From Parashewanella spongiae (GTDB lineage Bacteria > Pseudomonadota > Gammaproteobacteria > Enterobacterales > Shewanellaceae): a stretch of 64,000 bases of DNA. Positions 27,663 to 37,022 of the stretch are shown one piece after another. The stretch lies in contig NZ_CP037952.1 in NCBI RefSeq assembly GCF_004358345.1, positions 744,001-808,000 on the forward strand, written 5' to 3'. The position numbers were made by a program, and so were the translations under genes. The number at the start of each line of letters is the position of its first letter. The first letter of the stretch is position 1. The notes beneath the pieces were generated by a model. That model had not been told where the DNA came from. It saw nothing but the letters and a program-made list of their open reading frames with translations, and searched no databases.

Positions 27663-28796
27663 TTAAAGTGACATCGTTGCACCTGATGGCACTTCTCCAT
27701 GCTCTAAATACTTCCACAGTTTGATAAGAAGTTTACGTGCCATAGCAACAATGCCGATGCGTCTCATTCGTTTACTGCCATGAGCGAAACGCTGTTCGAA
27801 CCATAAACTCAATTCTGATTTGGGTTGATACCGTAACCAAAACCAACTGAGTTCAACCATAATCTTTCGTATTCGTCGATTACCTGACTTGCAAATGCCT
27901 TGCTCTCTTTGACTGTCACCACTATCGTAAGGCGTTGGTGTCATTCCTGCACAAGCTCCCACTTGTTTAGCGTTTTTAAATTCTCGCCAATGGAAAAACT
28001 CTGTTACTAATACCCAGCTCGATTGCCAGCCTACGCCTTTAAGCTGCATGAGCTGATTAATTTTTTGCGATGCGTCATCACAGTCATCAAGAACACGTTG
28101 TTTTTGTAATTTCTCAATTGCTTTAATTTGCTTGTCGACAATTTCATGCCTATCAAGTTCTCGCTCTATTTCCGTCACTAAATCTGTCGGTAAAGGCTTA
28201 TTGAGAACCGCCGTCTTAAGTTGATTAACTTTCCCTTTTAGTTTAGAGATATTTTCCACGCTGATACCATGCAAACACAGAAGTGACTTAATTCGTGCGC
28301 TGTGACTGCCACGCTCTTTTACTAATCGTTCTCGCTCTCGGTTAATTCGACGCTTATCTTCAGCTTCTACATTTGGAACATTGATGATATTTAAAGCTTC
28401 TTGCTCTCCAGAGTGATAACGCATCAGTAAACGGAGCAAAGCAATCACATCAACTCTATCGGTTTTGACTTTCTTCTGTTTTCGGCTGACTTCAATACTA
28501 GCTGAGTCAATCACATGATTTTCGATGCCGTCTTTAATTAGCGCTCTGTGTATCCAGAATCCGTCTCTACCTGCTTCGTAACAGCTAATGACTTTGCAGT
28601 TTTCAACGCAGAATAGCTTTTCTTTTGCTAAGGCTATTTCATGATGTAGGGCTTTCCAGTCTCGGGAATCAATCGTTTTGACTCTCTTTTTTTCACCATT
28701 TGAAAAGCCAAGCTTCCAAGTTTTACTGCTAAGTTCAAAAGCAATGTACAAATTAACAAATTTTGCGTTATCTTTTACTTGAAGGACGGTGCTCAT
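27663..28796 (-). CDS. IS110 family transposase, intact
   Basis: 377-residue DEDD recombinase. N-terminal RuvC-like part: LYIAFELSSKTWKLGFS (first acidic residue is Glu, as in one IS110 subgroup), CYEAGRDGFWIHR (Glu) and KVKTDRVDVIALLRLL (Asp pair). A long coiled middle (residues about 150-240) leads to the C-terminal domain with LMQLKGVGWQSSWVLV, GACAGMTPTPYDSG and GICKSGNRRIRKIMVE (serine region). ATG at 28796 with a GGGGAA ribosome site. About 110 bp upstream and 285 bp downstream are non-coding and probably belong to the element; this family uses a structured guide (bridge) RNA from one end. No inverted repeats are evident, as expected. It separates csrD from mshI. Confidence 0.93.
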   Translation of the reverse strand: MSTVLQVKDNAKFVNLYIAFELSSKTWKLGFSNGEKKRVKTIDSRDWKALHHEIALAKEKLFCVENCKVISCYEAGRDGFWIHRALIKDGIENHVIDSASIEVSRKQKKVKTDRVDVIALLRLLMRYHSGEQEALNIINVPNVEAEDKRRINRERERLVKERGSHSARIKSLLCLHGISVENISKLKGKVNQLKTAVLNKPLPTDLVTEIERELDRHEIVDKQIKAIEKLQKQRVLDDCDDASQKINQLMQLKGVGWQSSWVLVTEFFHWREFKNAKQVGACAGMTPTPYDSGDSQREQGICKSGNRRIRKIMVELSWFWLRYQPKSELSLWFEQRFAHGSKRMRRIGIVAMARKLLIKLWKYLEHGEVPSGATMSL

Positions 28797-29023
28797 AATA
28801 TTCCCCTTGTGTTGTGGTAACTAAAGGGTAGTTGAGTTACTGTCCTTCATAGTTTCTAGTACTATGAATTATAAAATTTTTGCTCACATGAGAGAAAGTG
28901 TTTTGTTTCTTGATACGAAAGGTGATTTACTTGACCAAGTAGTATTAATTGTTAGAAGATGGTTACAATCTGCTCAGCAAGCAGTGCGCGAAGTATAAAA
29001 ACAATAATGATAAAGGCGGTGAG

Positions 29024-29929
29024 ATGAGGCAAAGTCTGAGCAGGAGACTTATTTTTTGGGCTAAGTCCAAAAGGTCAAAATCGATAGGTATTTATGTTGC
29101 CAAAGCATCTCTTTGGTTACACACTAAAAATGATAATAGCGATAATACTCAATCATCTAAGAGCTTTGAAATACCATTTACGGATAATGATTGGGATAAG
29201 GCTTTTTCTGTCATTGCTTCACATTTCTCTAATGCTCAACTCTTCATCACTCTCGGTGTTGGCCGTTATCAACTGATACAAACGGATAAGCCGCAAGTTC
29301 CAGATTCTGAAATGACGCAAGCTTTACAATGGTCAATTAAAGATTTAGTCAACCTACCCCCAGCCAATGTTCATTTAGATTATTTTCATTCCCCAGTCGA
29401 CAATAGTGGCAAGATTAATGTTGTTGCTCTTGAGCATAATGAAATGAAAAGGCTTGCTATTGCAGCAAAAAAATCAGGCTTAACAATAAGAGGTGTGTCG
29501 ATTGAAGAGTTAGTTTTGAGTAATATGCCGCCGCTTGGTTCAAGCACTCACTCTCAGTCACGTCTTATCATTTGCCACCAATCAGGTGGTGATTTATTGC
29601 TGGCTGTTATTAAGAACAACGAGTTGCATTTACAGCGACGGGTTCGGGGGTTTCATGCATTAAATGCTATGAGTAAAGACGATTTAACTTATGGCGGGGC
29701 TGAAAATATAAGCTTGGAAATTCAGCGTTCTATGGATTTTTATGAAAGCCAACTGCGCCAAGCTCCGATTCATGCAATTGACATTCTGGTCGAAAATGTT
29801 GCTGAGCATCTAGTACCGCTGTTAGGTAAGAACTTTAGCCAGCCAATTAATATTGTAACCCATTCTAACGTGAGTGAGTTCTTAGCGACACTCGCCTTTG
29901 CTGAAATGCAGCGGGAGGCAAAATCATGA
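29024..29929 (+). CDS. mshI: MSHA biogenesis protein MshI (PilM-like)
   Basis: Cytoplasmic actin-like protein of the type IV pilus alignment complex. 301 residues from the ATG at 29024 (MRQSLSRRLIFWAKSKRSKS), preceded by AAGGCGGTGAG; the open frame extends upstream but without a good ribosome site. SIGIYVAKASLWL resembles the first phosphate-binding strand of PilM, followed by SEMTQALQWSIKDLVNLPPA, a phrase conserved in MshI. The next gene overlaps by 4 bp, showing translational coupling. The native upstream promoter must now be close to the IS110 end, since intron and IS DNA lie between csrD and this gene. Confidence 0.9.
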   Translation: MRQSLSRRLIFWAKSKRSKSIGIYVAKASLWLHTKNDNSDNTQSSKSFEIPFTDNDWDKAFSVIASHFSNAQLFITLGVGRYQLIQTDKPQVPDSEMTQALQWSIKDLVNLPPANVHLDYFHSPVDNSGKINVVALEHNEMKRLAIAAKKSGLTIRGVSIEELVLSNMPPLGSSTHSQSRLIICHQSGGDLLLAVIKNNELHLQRRVRGFHALNAMSKDDLTYGGAENISLEIQRSMDFYESQLRQAPIHAIDILVENVAEHLVPLLGKNFSQPINIVTHSNVSEFLATLAFAEMQREAKS

Positions 29930-30558
29930 ATATGTCTGAGAGCAGCTTAAAAACCAGAATCAATCTTTATAACGAAGGCCTTTTACCTAAGCAGTTAAGC
30001 ATCTCCTTTAAACGGCTATTGTGGCTTATCTCGGGGTTAATTGGAGTGACAATTGTGACTGTTTTAACTTTGTATTGGCAGTCTTTGCAAGTGACTCAAC
30101 AACTGAGCCAGTCCAAGCAGCAATCGATTGAATTAGAAAATCGACAAAAACAGCTCGAACAACAAATACTGGCTCATAAAGCATCAAATAACTGGGAGGT
30201 GATTGTTGATAAGCAAAGACAGTTACTGAGCATGAAAACAAAATTGCTGAGCGAGTTATCACAGCAAAAAGACGTTCAGAGTGAAAGTTATGTCTCCTTG
30301 CTGACGGAATTAGCCGAAACCGCAGATGGTGATAGTTGGTTAACTCATATACAAGTCAATGATGATAATCTTCAGTTGGCCGGAAATGCGATAGAAGCTG
30401 CCGCGGTACCACGCTGGCTCGAGCGACTCCAAGCCACAAAAACGCTGTCGGGACGTAAGTTTGATGGCGTAAAATTTAATCGTGATATAAAAGGCGCGCT
30501 GAGTTTTGAATTGATTGTTAATCCATCGGCTAAATCTGAGCTGAACAACCAATTATAG
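29926..30558 (+). CDS. PilN-like MSHA biogenesis protein (MshI2)
   Basis: 210 residues with a short cytoplasmic N-terminus (LKTRINLYNEGLLPKQ, the conserved region that binds the PilM-like partner), one membrane segment at about 29-51 (LLWLISGLIGVTIVTVLTLYW) and a periplasmic coiled coil (QQLSQSKQQSIELENRQKQL). C-terminal part has a ferredoxin-like fold signature typical of PilN. It overlaps mshI by 4 bp (ATGA) and is 13 bp from mshJ. In Shewanella annotation it is often called MshI2. Confidence 0.85.
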   Translation: MNMSESSLKTRINLYNEGLLPKQLSISFKRLLWLISGLIGVTIVTVLTLYWQSLQVTQQLSQSKQQSIELENRQKQLEQQILAHKASNNWEVIVDKQRQLLSMKTKLLSELSQQKDVQSESYVSLLTELAETADGDSWLTHIQVNDDNLQLAGNAIEAAAVPRWLERLQATKTLSGRKFDGVKFNRDIKGALSFELIVNPSAKSELNNQL

Positions 30559-30571
30559 GAGCCCTATTCGA

Positions 30572-31237
30572 ATGAAGAAATTACTGATTTGGGCTGATAG
30601 ATTCAACACCCTTAGTATCCGTGAAAGGAGTTTAGTTGTAACAGCTTCTATAGCGTTAGTCGGGTGGTTGTGCTTTTTATCCCTAGAGTCATTCTACCTG
30701 ACCAGTCAACGAGCGCACATGCAGCTTAGGGATCTGAACAAGCAAAACGAGTTAACCGAGCAGTTGCTGACAAATTATCAACAACAGCTCGCTCAAGATC
30801 CTAATCTTGATTACCGCAATCAGCTCAAACATGTTGAAAGCGAAATTCAGCTACTTGATGATCGGTTAAAAACGAAATTTGTCGATATTGTGCCTTCAGA
30901 TAAAATGCCGCTTTTGTTGCAACAGTTATTGAGTCGCTCAAAAGGGGTTAGATTGATCGCAATGGAATCTATAGCTCCAAAGCCTTTGCTCGATTTTAAG
31001 GATAGTGAAACCAAAATGATTTCGTTAAATTTGTATCGTCATGGGATCAAATTGAGGCTAAATACTGATTATTTCAGTTTTTTAACTTTTATTAAATCCA
31101 TCGAGGCATTGCCGAATAAATTGTATTGGAAGCGTCTTGATTATCAGGTTATCGAGTTTCCACAAGCCGAAGTTGAGTTGGAATTATATACCTTGAGTGT
31201 CAGTAAGGAGTTCATCAGTGTTGCAAAAGCTCAGTAG
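30572..31237 (+). CDS. mshJ: MSHA biogenesis protein MshJ (PilO-like)
   Basis: 221 residues, one membrane helix at about 23-42 (VVTASIALVGWLCFLSLESF) followed by a coiled coil (LNKQNELTEQLLTNYQQQLA) and a PilO-like periplasmic domain (VPSDKMPLLLQQLLSRSKGV, FLTFIKSIEALPNKLYWKRL). Forms the inner-membrane platform with the PilN-like protein. AGGAG lies 10 bp upstream of the ATG. The end overlaps the start of mshK by 20 bp. Confidence 0.9.
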   Translation: MKKLLIWADRFNTLSIRERSLVVTASIALVGWLCFLSLESFYLTSQRAHMQLRDLNKQNELTEQLLTNYQQQLAQDPNLDYRNQLKHVESEIQLLDDRLKTKFVDIVPSDKMPLLLQQLLSRSKGVRLIAMESIAPKPLLDFKDSETKMISLNLYRHGIKLRLNTDYFSFLTFIKSIEALPNKLYWKRLDYQVIEFPQAEVELELYTLSVSKEFISVAKAQ

Positions 31238-31562
31238 TGTTTTTATCGTGAGCCTGACTCTGTTGGCTTTGCTTAACAACGCAGTCGAGGCGCAAACAAA
31301 AGATCAAACCTTGAGAGATCCTACTCAACCCAGTAAGTTTACAGCTTTAAGATCAGATAATATCGGTAATAATGGAAAGTTAACGCTTAATAGCATAGTG
31401 ACAGGAAGTCAGCCTTTTATTGTGGTCAACGATGAAATAAAAACCATTGGTGACAGCATTAATAATGTAAAAATAATTCAAATCGAGACAAACAGTGTCG
31501 AATTGGCTGATGGACGAAGATTGACTTTGTTCGAAACAATAACGAAGTCAAAGGGAAAATAA
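31218..31562 (+). CDS. mshK: MSHA biogenesis protein MshK (PilP-like)
   Basis: 114 residues. I choose the GTG at 31218, since AAGGAG lies seven bases before it and the protein then starts with a signal peptide (LQKLSSVFIVSLTLLALLNN, ending AVEA). The mature part has RDPTQPSKF, a proline-rich start typical of MshK/PilP, then a small beta domain (LNSIVTGSQPFIVVNDEIKT). It links the inner-membrane complex to the secretin MshL. Overlaps mshJ and precedes mshL by 3 bp. Confidence 0.87.
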   Translation: MLQKLSSVFIVSLTLLALLNNAVEAQTKDQTLRDPTQPSKFTALRSDNIGNNGKLTLNSIVTGSQPFIVVNDEIKTIGDSINNVKIIQIETNSVELADGRRLTLFETITKSKGK

Positions 31563-31565
31563 TCT

Positions 31566-33278
31566 ATGCGCATAAACCAGTACGGAATCACTCTGTTATC
31601 TTTATCTCTTGTCGCGTGTCAAAGCACTGACCGACCAGTACCAAGCTCAGCTAAAGCTGAGCTGAACCATGCCATATCAGCGGTAACTAAAGCACAAAAC
31701 AGCACAAGCCATATTGCTCCACCTCCAGCCTTACCAACGGCGGTTCAACAAGAATTAGCCGCTGATCAGTTGTTAGCAAAAAAATTAATAGCGCCCAAAG
31801 AACGCCGATTTGATGTCAATGCTAAAGACGTGGATGCCAAAGTTTTTTTCCCAAGTTTAATTCACAATACGCCACTGAGCATTGTGGTTCATCCTAATGT
31901 TTCGGGTAAAGTCTCGTTAGCATTGAAGGCCGTTACCTTAGCCGAAGTTTTGCAAGTTATACAGGATATTTATGGCTACGAAGTCAGTCGAGAAGGGCGA
32001 ATTCTTAGGGTTTATCCTGCTGGCCTTCGCACCGAAACGTTTCCTGTTAATTATTTGTATATGCAACGAGAAGGCTTATCAATTACGTCAGTCAATTCTG
32101 GACGTTTGAGCGATAACCAAGGCAATAATCGAAGTAATAATCAGAGTAATCGAAATAGCTCTGGCAGCCGAAGTGGTAGTAGTAATGAGTTTAACAGTGA
32201 AAGTAGCCATAGCTCGGGTAATAACAATACAAACGGCACCTTCATTCGTTCTACCAATAAAACTGATTTCTGGAAAGACTTACAGCAAACATTAAGTTCA
32301 ATTATTGGCAGTTCAGGTAATGGTCGCCAAGTTGTGACAACGCCTCAAGCGGGGCTAGTGACTGTGCGCGCATTTCCTGACGAGTTACGTCAAGTGCGTG
32401 AGTTTTTATCAAAAGCGGAATCACATTTACAACGGCAAGTGATCCTTGAAACTAAAATCATTGAAGTAACGCTTTCAGATGGTTACCAACAAGGTATTCA
32501 ATGGAGTGATGTGGTCAGTCAAATTGGTCACAACGACAATACCAATGTCAATTTCGGCACATCACAAGGTGATGTACTGTCCGATGTCATTTCTCGCTCT
32601 CTTGGTGGCGTAACCTCATTATCGCTAACGGGTACCGATTTTACAGCAATGATTAATTTGCTGAAAACTCAGGGCGATGTGGATGTATTGTCGAGTCCAC
32701 GAGTAACAGCCTCAAATAATCAAAAAGCCGTGATAAAAGTGGGATCCGATGAATATTTCGTTACTGACGTTTCATCAACGGTTATTTCAGCGGTTAATGG
32801 TTCAAACCCTGTAGCGCAACCAGAAGTCGAACTGACGCCGTTTTTCTCTGGCATAGCTTTAGATGTCACACCGCAAATTGATGATAATGGTGGTGTGCTT
32901 TTGCATGTGCATCCATCGGTCATCGACATTAATGAGCAAACCAAGAGCATTAATATCGGTGACAATCCGTTGATTTTACCGCTGGCACAAAGCCAAATCC
33001 GTGAGTCAGATACCGTGATTAAAGCGATTTCAGGAGATGTTGTGGTAATTGGCGGTTTAATGAAAACCGAAAAACAGGACGCAACGTCCAAAGTCCCATT
33101 GTTGGGGGATATTCCTCTAATAGGCGAATTATTTACTAATCGTAGTAAAGTGAATCGTAAAACGGAATTGATAATTTTATTAAAGCCAACAGTAGTCGGT
33201 GAAGGTACGTGGAAGTCAGAGCTTGAACGTTCACAGCAGTTACTTGACCGCTGGTATCCCGAAGGCCATGGGAAGTAA
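31566..33278 (+). CDS. mshL: MSHA secretin MshL
   Basis: Outer-membrane secretin through which the pilus exits; 570 residues. Lipoprotein signal peptide with lipobox LVAC at Cys18. Then an N-domain (FDVNAKDVDAKVFFPSLIHN), a secretin-and-TonB-like short domain (VSGKVSLALKAVTLAEVLQV), a low-complexity Ser/Asn-rich stretch at about 186-230, and the secretin channel domain (RQVILETKIIEVTLSDGYQQ, VDVLSSPRVTASNNQKAVIK, ending SKVPLLGDIPLIGELF and TELIILLKPTVV). The low-complexity linker is a normal feature of MshL. Part of the closely spaced msh operon. Confidence 0.96.
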   Translation: MRINQYGITLLSLSLVACQSTDRPVPSSAKAELNHAISAVTKAQNSTSHIAPPPALPTAVQQELAADQLLAKKLIAPKERRFDVNAKDVDAKVFFPSLIHNTPLSIVVHPNVSGKVSLALKAVTLAEVLQVIQDIYGYEVSREGRILRVYPAGLRTETFPVNYLYMQREGLSITSVNSGRLSDNQGNNRSNNQSNRNSSGSRSGSSNEFNSESSHSSGNNNTNGTFIRSTNKTDFWKDLQQTLSSIIGSSGNGRQVVTTPQAGLVTVRAFPDELRQVREFLSKAESHLQRQVILETKIIEVTLSDGYQQGIQWSDVVSQIGHNDNTNVNFGTSQGDVLSDVISRSLGGVTSLSLTGTDFTAMINLLKTQGDVDVLSSPRVTASNNQKAVIKVGSDEYFVTDVSSTVISAVNGSNPVAQPEVELTPFFSGIALDVTPQIDDNGGVLLHVHPSVIDINEQTKSINIGDNPLILPLAQSQIRESDTVIKAISGDVVVIGGLMKTEKQDATSKVPLLGDIPLIGELFTNRSKVNRKTELIILLKPTVVGEGTWKSELERSQQLLDRWYPEGHGK

Positions 33279-33287
33279 GTACAGCCT

Positions 33288-34202
33288 ATGTATTTGCAGC
33301 ACTTTGGTTTAACGGAACTGCCGTTTTCACTCACCCCAAACACCAGCTATTTTGTGCAGCTGGCACCGCACGTTGAGGCAATGCAAGTGCTGCAAACGGC
33401 GCTGCAAATGGGCGAAGGCTTTATTAAAGTCACAGGTGAAGTGGGAACAGGAAAAACCCTATTATGTCGGAAGTTACTCAATGAATTATCCGATGAGTTT
33501 CAATGTGCTTATATTCCTAACCCGTATCTTACGCCTGCTGAATTAAGCTGGGCGTTCGCTAAAGAGTTAGGCATGGATGTTGATGCGAGCATTAATCAAG
33601 TTCAACTTGCCCAAAGTATTCAACAGCGTCTACTTGAGTTAGCGCTAGCCGGTAAAACGGTCGTTTTAGTGTTAGACGAAGCGCAAGCCATTCCAGATGA
33701 AACTTTGGAAGCATTGAGGCTTTATACCAATCTAGAAACAGAGCAACGTAAACTGCTGCATTTAGTTTTATTCGGTCAACCTGAACTGGATCAACGCTTG
33801 ATGACAGATAAATTTAGGCAGCTCAGGCAACGGATCGGGTTTAGTTATCAACTTCGACCCCTTAATCAAACGGAAGTACATAACTATATTGAACAGCGAC
33901 TACGTGTTGCAGGTTTTACTGGTGTCAGTGCTGTGGATCATAAAGTAACAGGGTTAATTGCAACGGCTTCAAGAGGCACGCCCAGACTGATCAATATTTT
34001 GACCCATAAAGCGCTTATGGTGTGCTTTGGTGAAGGGCAACATAAGTTGACAAAAAAATATGTCATCGCCGCTGTGACAGATACCGAAGATGCCAGTACA
34101 TTAAGACATTCATGGTTTAATATTCCTGTTTTAAGCAGCGTGTTACTCATCATTCTTGGCCTTGTATTTGCGATGAAACAATGGGGAGTGTTGCCGTTAT
34201 GA
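33288..34202 (+). CDS. mshM: MSHA biogenesis ATPase MshM (ExeA/GspA-like)
   Basis: 304-residue AAA+ ATPase of the ExeA group. Start MYLQHFGLTELPFSLTPNTS is the typical ExeA N-terminus. Walker A is TGEVGTGKTLLCRKLLNEL, Walker B is VVLVLDEAQAIPDETLEALR; sensor region VLFGQPELDQRL. A C-terminal membrane anchor lies at about 280-298 (VLSSVLLIILGLVFAMKQW). Likely helps place the secretin in the envelope. The stop overlaps the start of mshN by 4 bp. Confidence 0.95.
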   Translation: MYLQHFGLTELPFSLTPNTSYFVQLAPHVEAMQVLQTALQMGEGFIKVTGEVGTGKTLLCRKLLNELSDEFQCAYIPNPYLTPAELSWAFAKELGMDVDASINQVQLAQSIQQRLLELALAGKTVVLVLDEAQAIPDETLEALRLYTNLETEQRKLLHLVLFGQPELDQRLMTDKFRQLRQRIGFSYQLRPLNQTEVHNYIEQRLRVAGFTGVSAVDHKVTGLIATASRGTPRLINILTHKALMVCFGEGQHKLTKKYVIAAVTDTEDASTLRHSWFNIPVLSSVLLIILGLVFAMKQWGVLPL

Positions 34203-35263
34203 GCGTGATAAATAAAGTGTTGCAAGATCTTGATAAACGCCAACAGCCACATCAGCTTGAAAATGTGCAGATATTGAGTACTCCGTCAACTCAGCCAAAG
34301 CAGCCTGCGACTTGGTTTTGGGTATTCGGGATTGTTATTGTTGCTGCTGTTTTCACTGTTTATCAGTTGTATCCCACTTTATTTTTAAGTACTGAAAGCC
34401 AAACACCGATTCAAGTTGCATTGGAAAAAGATGACACTCTGGTGGATGAAAAACAAGTTGTAGCGCCAGAGGTTGTTGAACCTAAAATTGTGAGTGAACA
34501 AGCCGCTGTGCCACACGAACTTGAGCCTGTAACAACACAAAACCCTCAAGCGTCGCCATTACCAATACAGCAAACTGAAAAACAAATAGATGAGCCAGAA
34601 ATCCAGCCTAAAAGGATTCAAACATCAATAGCTGAAGAAAAACCACAAGCCATTTTGGAGATAAAACCCGTAGAGTTAACGCCTAAGCAATTAGCTGAAA
34701 AGTATTACAAACAGGGCGAGTCAGCGATAACGCAAGGGCAGGTGGATAATGCCATCGCTCACTTTCAGCGTTCATTGAGCTTCGATAACAGTTTTCATCC
34801 AGCGCGCAAGCAACTGGCCGCTCTGTATTTTGGTCGTAAGCAAAATAATAAAGCCATGACATTATTGCAAAGTGCTCAGCAACAATTCCCACAATACAGT
34901 GAGTATTCATTGATGTTGGCTAAAATAGATTTCAGTAATAACCAATACCAAAGTGCGATGCAAAGGTTGGCCAATATTCCAGACAGCGATGAACTCGCAC
35001 CAGAGAAATGGATGCAACTTAGTACTATTTCACAGCAGCAACAAGATCACCCCATAGCTGTGGCTGCTTTTAAAAAGCTCACAGTGTATCGTCCTAGGGA
35101 AGGACGATGGTGGTTAGGGCTTGGATTTAATTTAGATGCACAGCAGCAATATGTGGAAGCCAGAGTAGCTTACCAACACGCGCTGGATACTCATTCGTTA
35201 TCGAAAGCCAGTATTCAATATATTCAGCAACGTTTGCTGCAAATCAGTGAGGGATCAAAATGA
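34199..35263 (+). CDS. mshN: MSHA biogenesis protein MshN, TPR protein
   Basis: 354 residues. The start at 34199 gives MSVINKVLQDLDKRQ, the usual MshN beginning, and an ATGA overlap with mshM; the frame also runs six codons further up. One membrane helix at about 41-62 (FWVFGIVIVAAVFTVYQLYP), a Pro/Glu/Gln-rich linker (about 70-160), then TPR units (ITQGQVDNAIAHFQRSLSF, NSFHPARKQLAALYFGRKQ, and two more) in the periplasm. Supports assembly of the pilus machine through protein contacts. Overlaps mshE by 4 bp. Confidence 0.92.
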   Translation: MSVINKVLQDLDKRQQPHQLENVQILSTPSTQPKQPATWFWVFGIVIVAAVFTVYQLYPTLFLSTESQTPIQVALEKDDTLVDEKQVVAPEVVEPKIVSEQAAVPHELEPVTTQNPQASPLPIQQTEKQIDEPEIQPKRIQTSIAEEKPQAILEIKPVELTPKQLAEKYYKQGESAITQGQVDNAIAHFQRSLSFDNSFHPARKQLAALYFGRKQNNKAMTLLQSAQQQFPQYSEYSLMLAKIDFSNNQYQSAMQRLANIPDSDELAPEKWMQLSTISQQQQDHPIAVAAFKKLTVYRPREGRWWLGLGFNLDAQQQYVEARVAYQHALDTHSLSKASIQYIQQRLLQISEGSK

Positions 35264-37020
35264 AGCCAGCACTTAAAAAACGGCTTGGTGATTTGTTAGT
35301 TGATAATCAGATTATTTCTGATGAGCAGTTGCAACAAGCGCTAGCAGATCAAAAAGCTACAGGTAAAAAACTAGGTAAGACGCTGATTAGTTTGAACTAC
35401 ATTAGCGAAACTCAGCTACTGACTTTTTTATCACAGCAGCTTAACTTGCCGTTTATTGATATCAGCCGTCGACCTATTTCGGCTGAAGTCGTGAACTTAT
35501 TGCCTGAAGTACAAGCTCGGCGTTTTCGAGCCCTTGTCATCGAAGACATGGGTGACAAAGTTAGAGTTGCCATGAGTGATCCCGCTGATTTACAAGCACT
35601 TGATGCACTTGAGGCACTGTTAGCGCCCAAAGCCATTAGCTTAGCCGTTGTACCAGAGCAACAACTGCTGACAGCCTTTGATAATTTATATCGCCGAACT
35701 CAAGAAATTGCTCAAATAGCAGGCGAGTTAGAGCAAGAGTACGCCGCTGACGAGTTATTCGATTTAAGCAGCATAACCGATAGTGATGCCGATAACGAAA
35801 CCACAGTCGTTAAACTATTGCAGTCGATCTTTGAAGACGCCGTACAAATGCGAGCATCGGATATTCATATCGAGCCCGGTGAAAAACAATTACGCATACG
35901 CCAGCGTATTGATGGTCAGCTTCATGAAACGGTGCTGAACGAAGTTCATATTGCGTTAGCCTTGGTTTTACGGTTGAAGTTGATGGCTGGCTTAGATATT
36001 TCGGAAAAGCGATTGCCCCAAGACGGTCGTTTTCATATTGATATTCGTGGTCATAAAATTGATGTGCGGATTTCAACCATGCCTGTGTATCACGGCGAGT
36101 CAGTGGTCATGCGATTACTCGATCAATCTGCAGGCCTATTGACCTTAGATGAAACAGGTATGCCGCCAGCGATTTTGGCGCGAGTGCGTCAGCAAATAAA
36201 TCGACCCCATGGCATGTTATTGGTGACAGGGCCAACAGGTAGCGGTAAAACCACCAGTTTATACGGGATTTTGAGCGAATTAAACACGCCTTATCGTAAA
36301 ATCATTACGGTTGAAGATCCGGTAGAGTATCAATTGCCGCGCATTAACCAAGTACAAATTAATCATAAGATAGGTCTCGATTTTTCTGGTGTATTACGTG
36401 CCACGTTACGACAAGATCCCGACATCATCATGGTGGGGGAAATGCGTGATCAAGAAACCGTAGAAATTGGTTTACGAGGCGCATTAACGGGTCACTTTGT
36501 ATTATCGACCTTACATACCAATGACGCGGTAACCAGTGCATTACGCTTGTTAGATATGGGAGCCGCTAGTTATCTGGTCGCCAGTGCACTTAGGGTGATT
36601 ATTGCTCAGCGATTGGTACGGCGGGTATGTAAAAACTGCGCGGTAGATACTCAGCTCAGCCATCAAGATTTAATGTGGCTGCTTAACATTTCAAACCGCG
36701 ATTTCAGTCAGGCCACATTAAAGGTCGGTACAGGTTGTCAAAGCTGTAACGGCAGTGGTTATCATGGTCGAATCGGTGTGTTTGAAATGTTGGAAATTGA
36801 CGACGAATTAATGGACGTAATGCGCAGCGGCGATCCTCAATCCTTTGCATTAGCCGCAAAAAATAACCCTAACTTTGTACCGTTAGCCCAATCGGCGCTT
36901 GATTATTTATACCAAGGTTTAACCACCATAGAAGAGGTGGCTAAGCTGGTGGAAACCGTCAATGATGATACCGCTCCAATGACAACTCCAGCGGCAACCG
37001 TTTATGAGCCAGAGGTGTAA
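35260..37020 (+). CDS. mshE: MSHA pilus extension ATPase MshE
   Basis: 586-residue GspE/PilB-type hexameric ATPase that powers pilus extension. The N-terminal MshEN domain has two tandem motifs of about 24 residues, RLGDLLVDNQIISDEQLQ and KLGKTLISLNYISETQLL, the type shown in Vibrio cholerae MshE to bind cyclic di-GMP. Core: Walker A GPTGSGKTTSLYG, Asp box TVEDPVEYQLPRINQVQ, Walker B RQDPDIIMVGEMRDQET, His box LSTLHTNDA. Zinc tetracysteine: CKNC and CQSCNGSGYHGR. All key residues are kept. The neighbour csrD has dead GGDEF/EAL domains, so the second messenger must come from enzymes elsewhere. Confidence 0.97.
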   Translation: MKPALKKRLGDLLVDNQIISDEQLQQALADQKATGKKLGKTLISLNYISETQLLTFLSQQLNLPFIDISRRPISAEVVNLLPEVQARRFRALVIEDMGDKVRVAMSDPADLQALDALEALLAPKAISLAVVPEQQLLTAFDNLYRRTQEIAQIAGELEQEYAADELFDLSSITDSDADNETTVVKLLQSIFEDAVQMRASDIHIEPGEKQLRIRQRIDGQLHETVLNEVHIALALVLRLKLMAGLDISEKRLPQDGRFHIDIRGHKIDVRISTMPVYHGESVVMRLLDQSAGLLTLDETGMPPAILARVRQQINRPHGMLLVTGPTGSGKTTSLYGILSELNTPYRKIITVEDPVEYQLPRINQVQINHKIGLDFSGVLRATLRQDPDIIMVGEMRDQETVEIGLRGALTGHFVLSTLHTNDAVTSALRLLDMGAASYLVASALRVIIAQRLVRRVCKNCAVDTQLSHQDLMWLLNISNRDFSQATLKVGTGCQSCNGSGYHGRIGVFEMLEIDDELMDVMRSGDPQSFALAAKNNPNFVPLAQSALDYLYQGLTTIEEVAKLVETVNDDTAPMTTPAATVYEPEV

Positions 37021-37022
37021 CT

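Noticed and set aside
32720-33343. 207-codon minus-strand frame
   Set aside because: Antisense to the secretin domain of mshL, which is beyond doubt.
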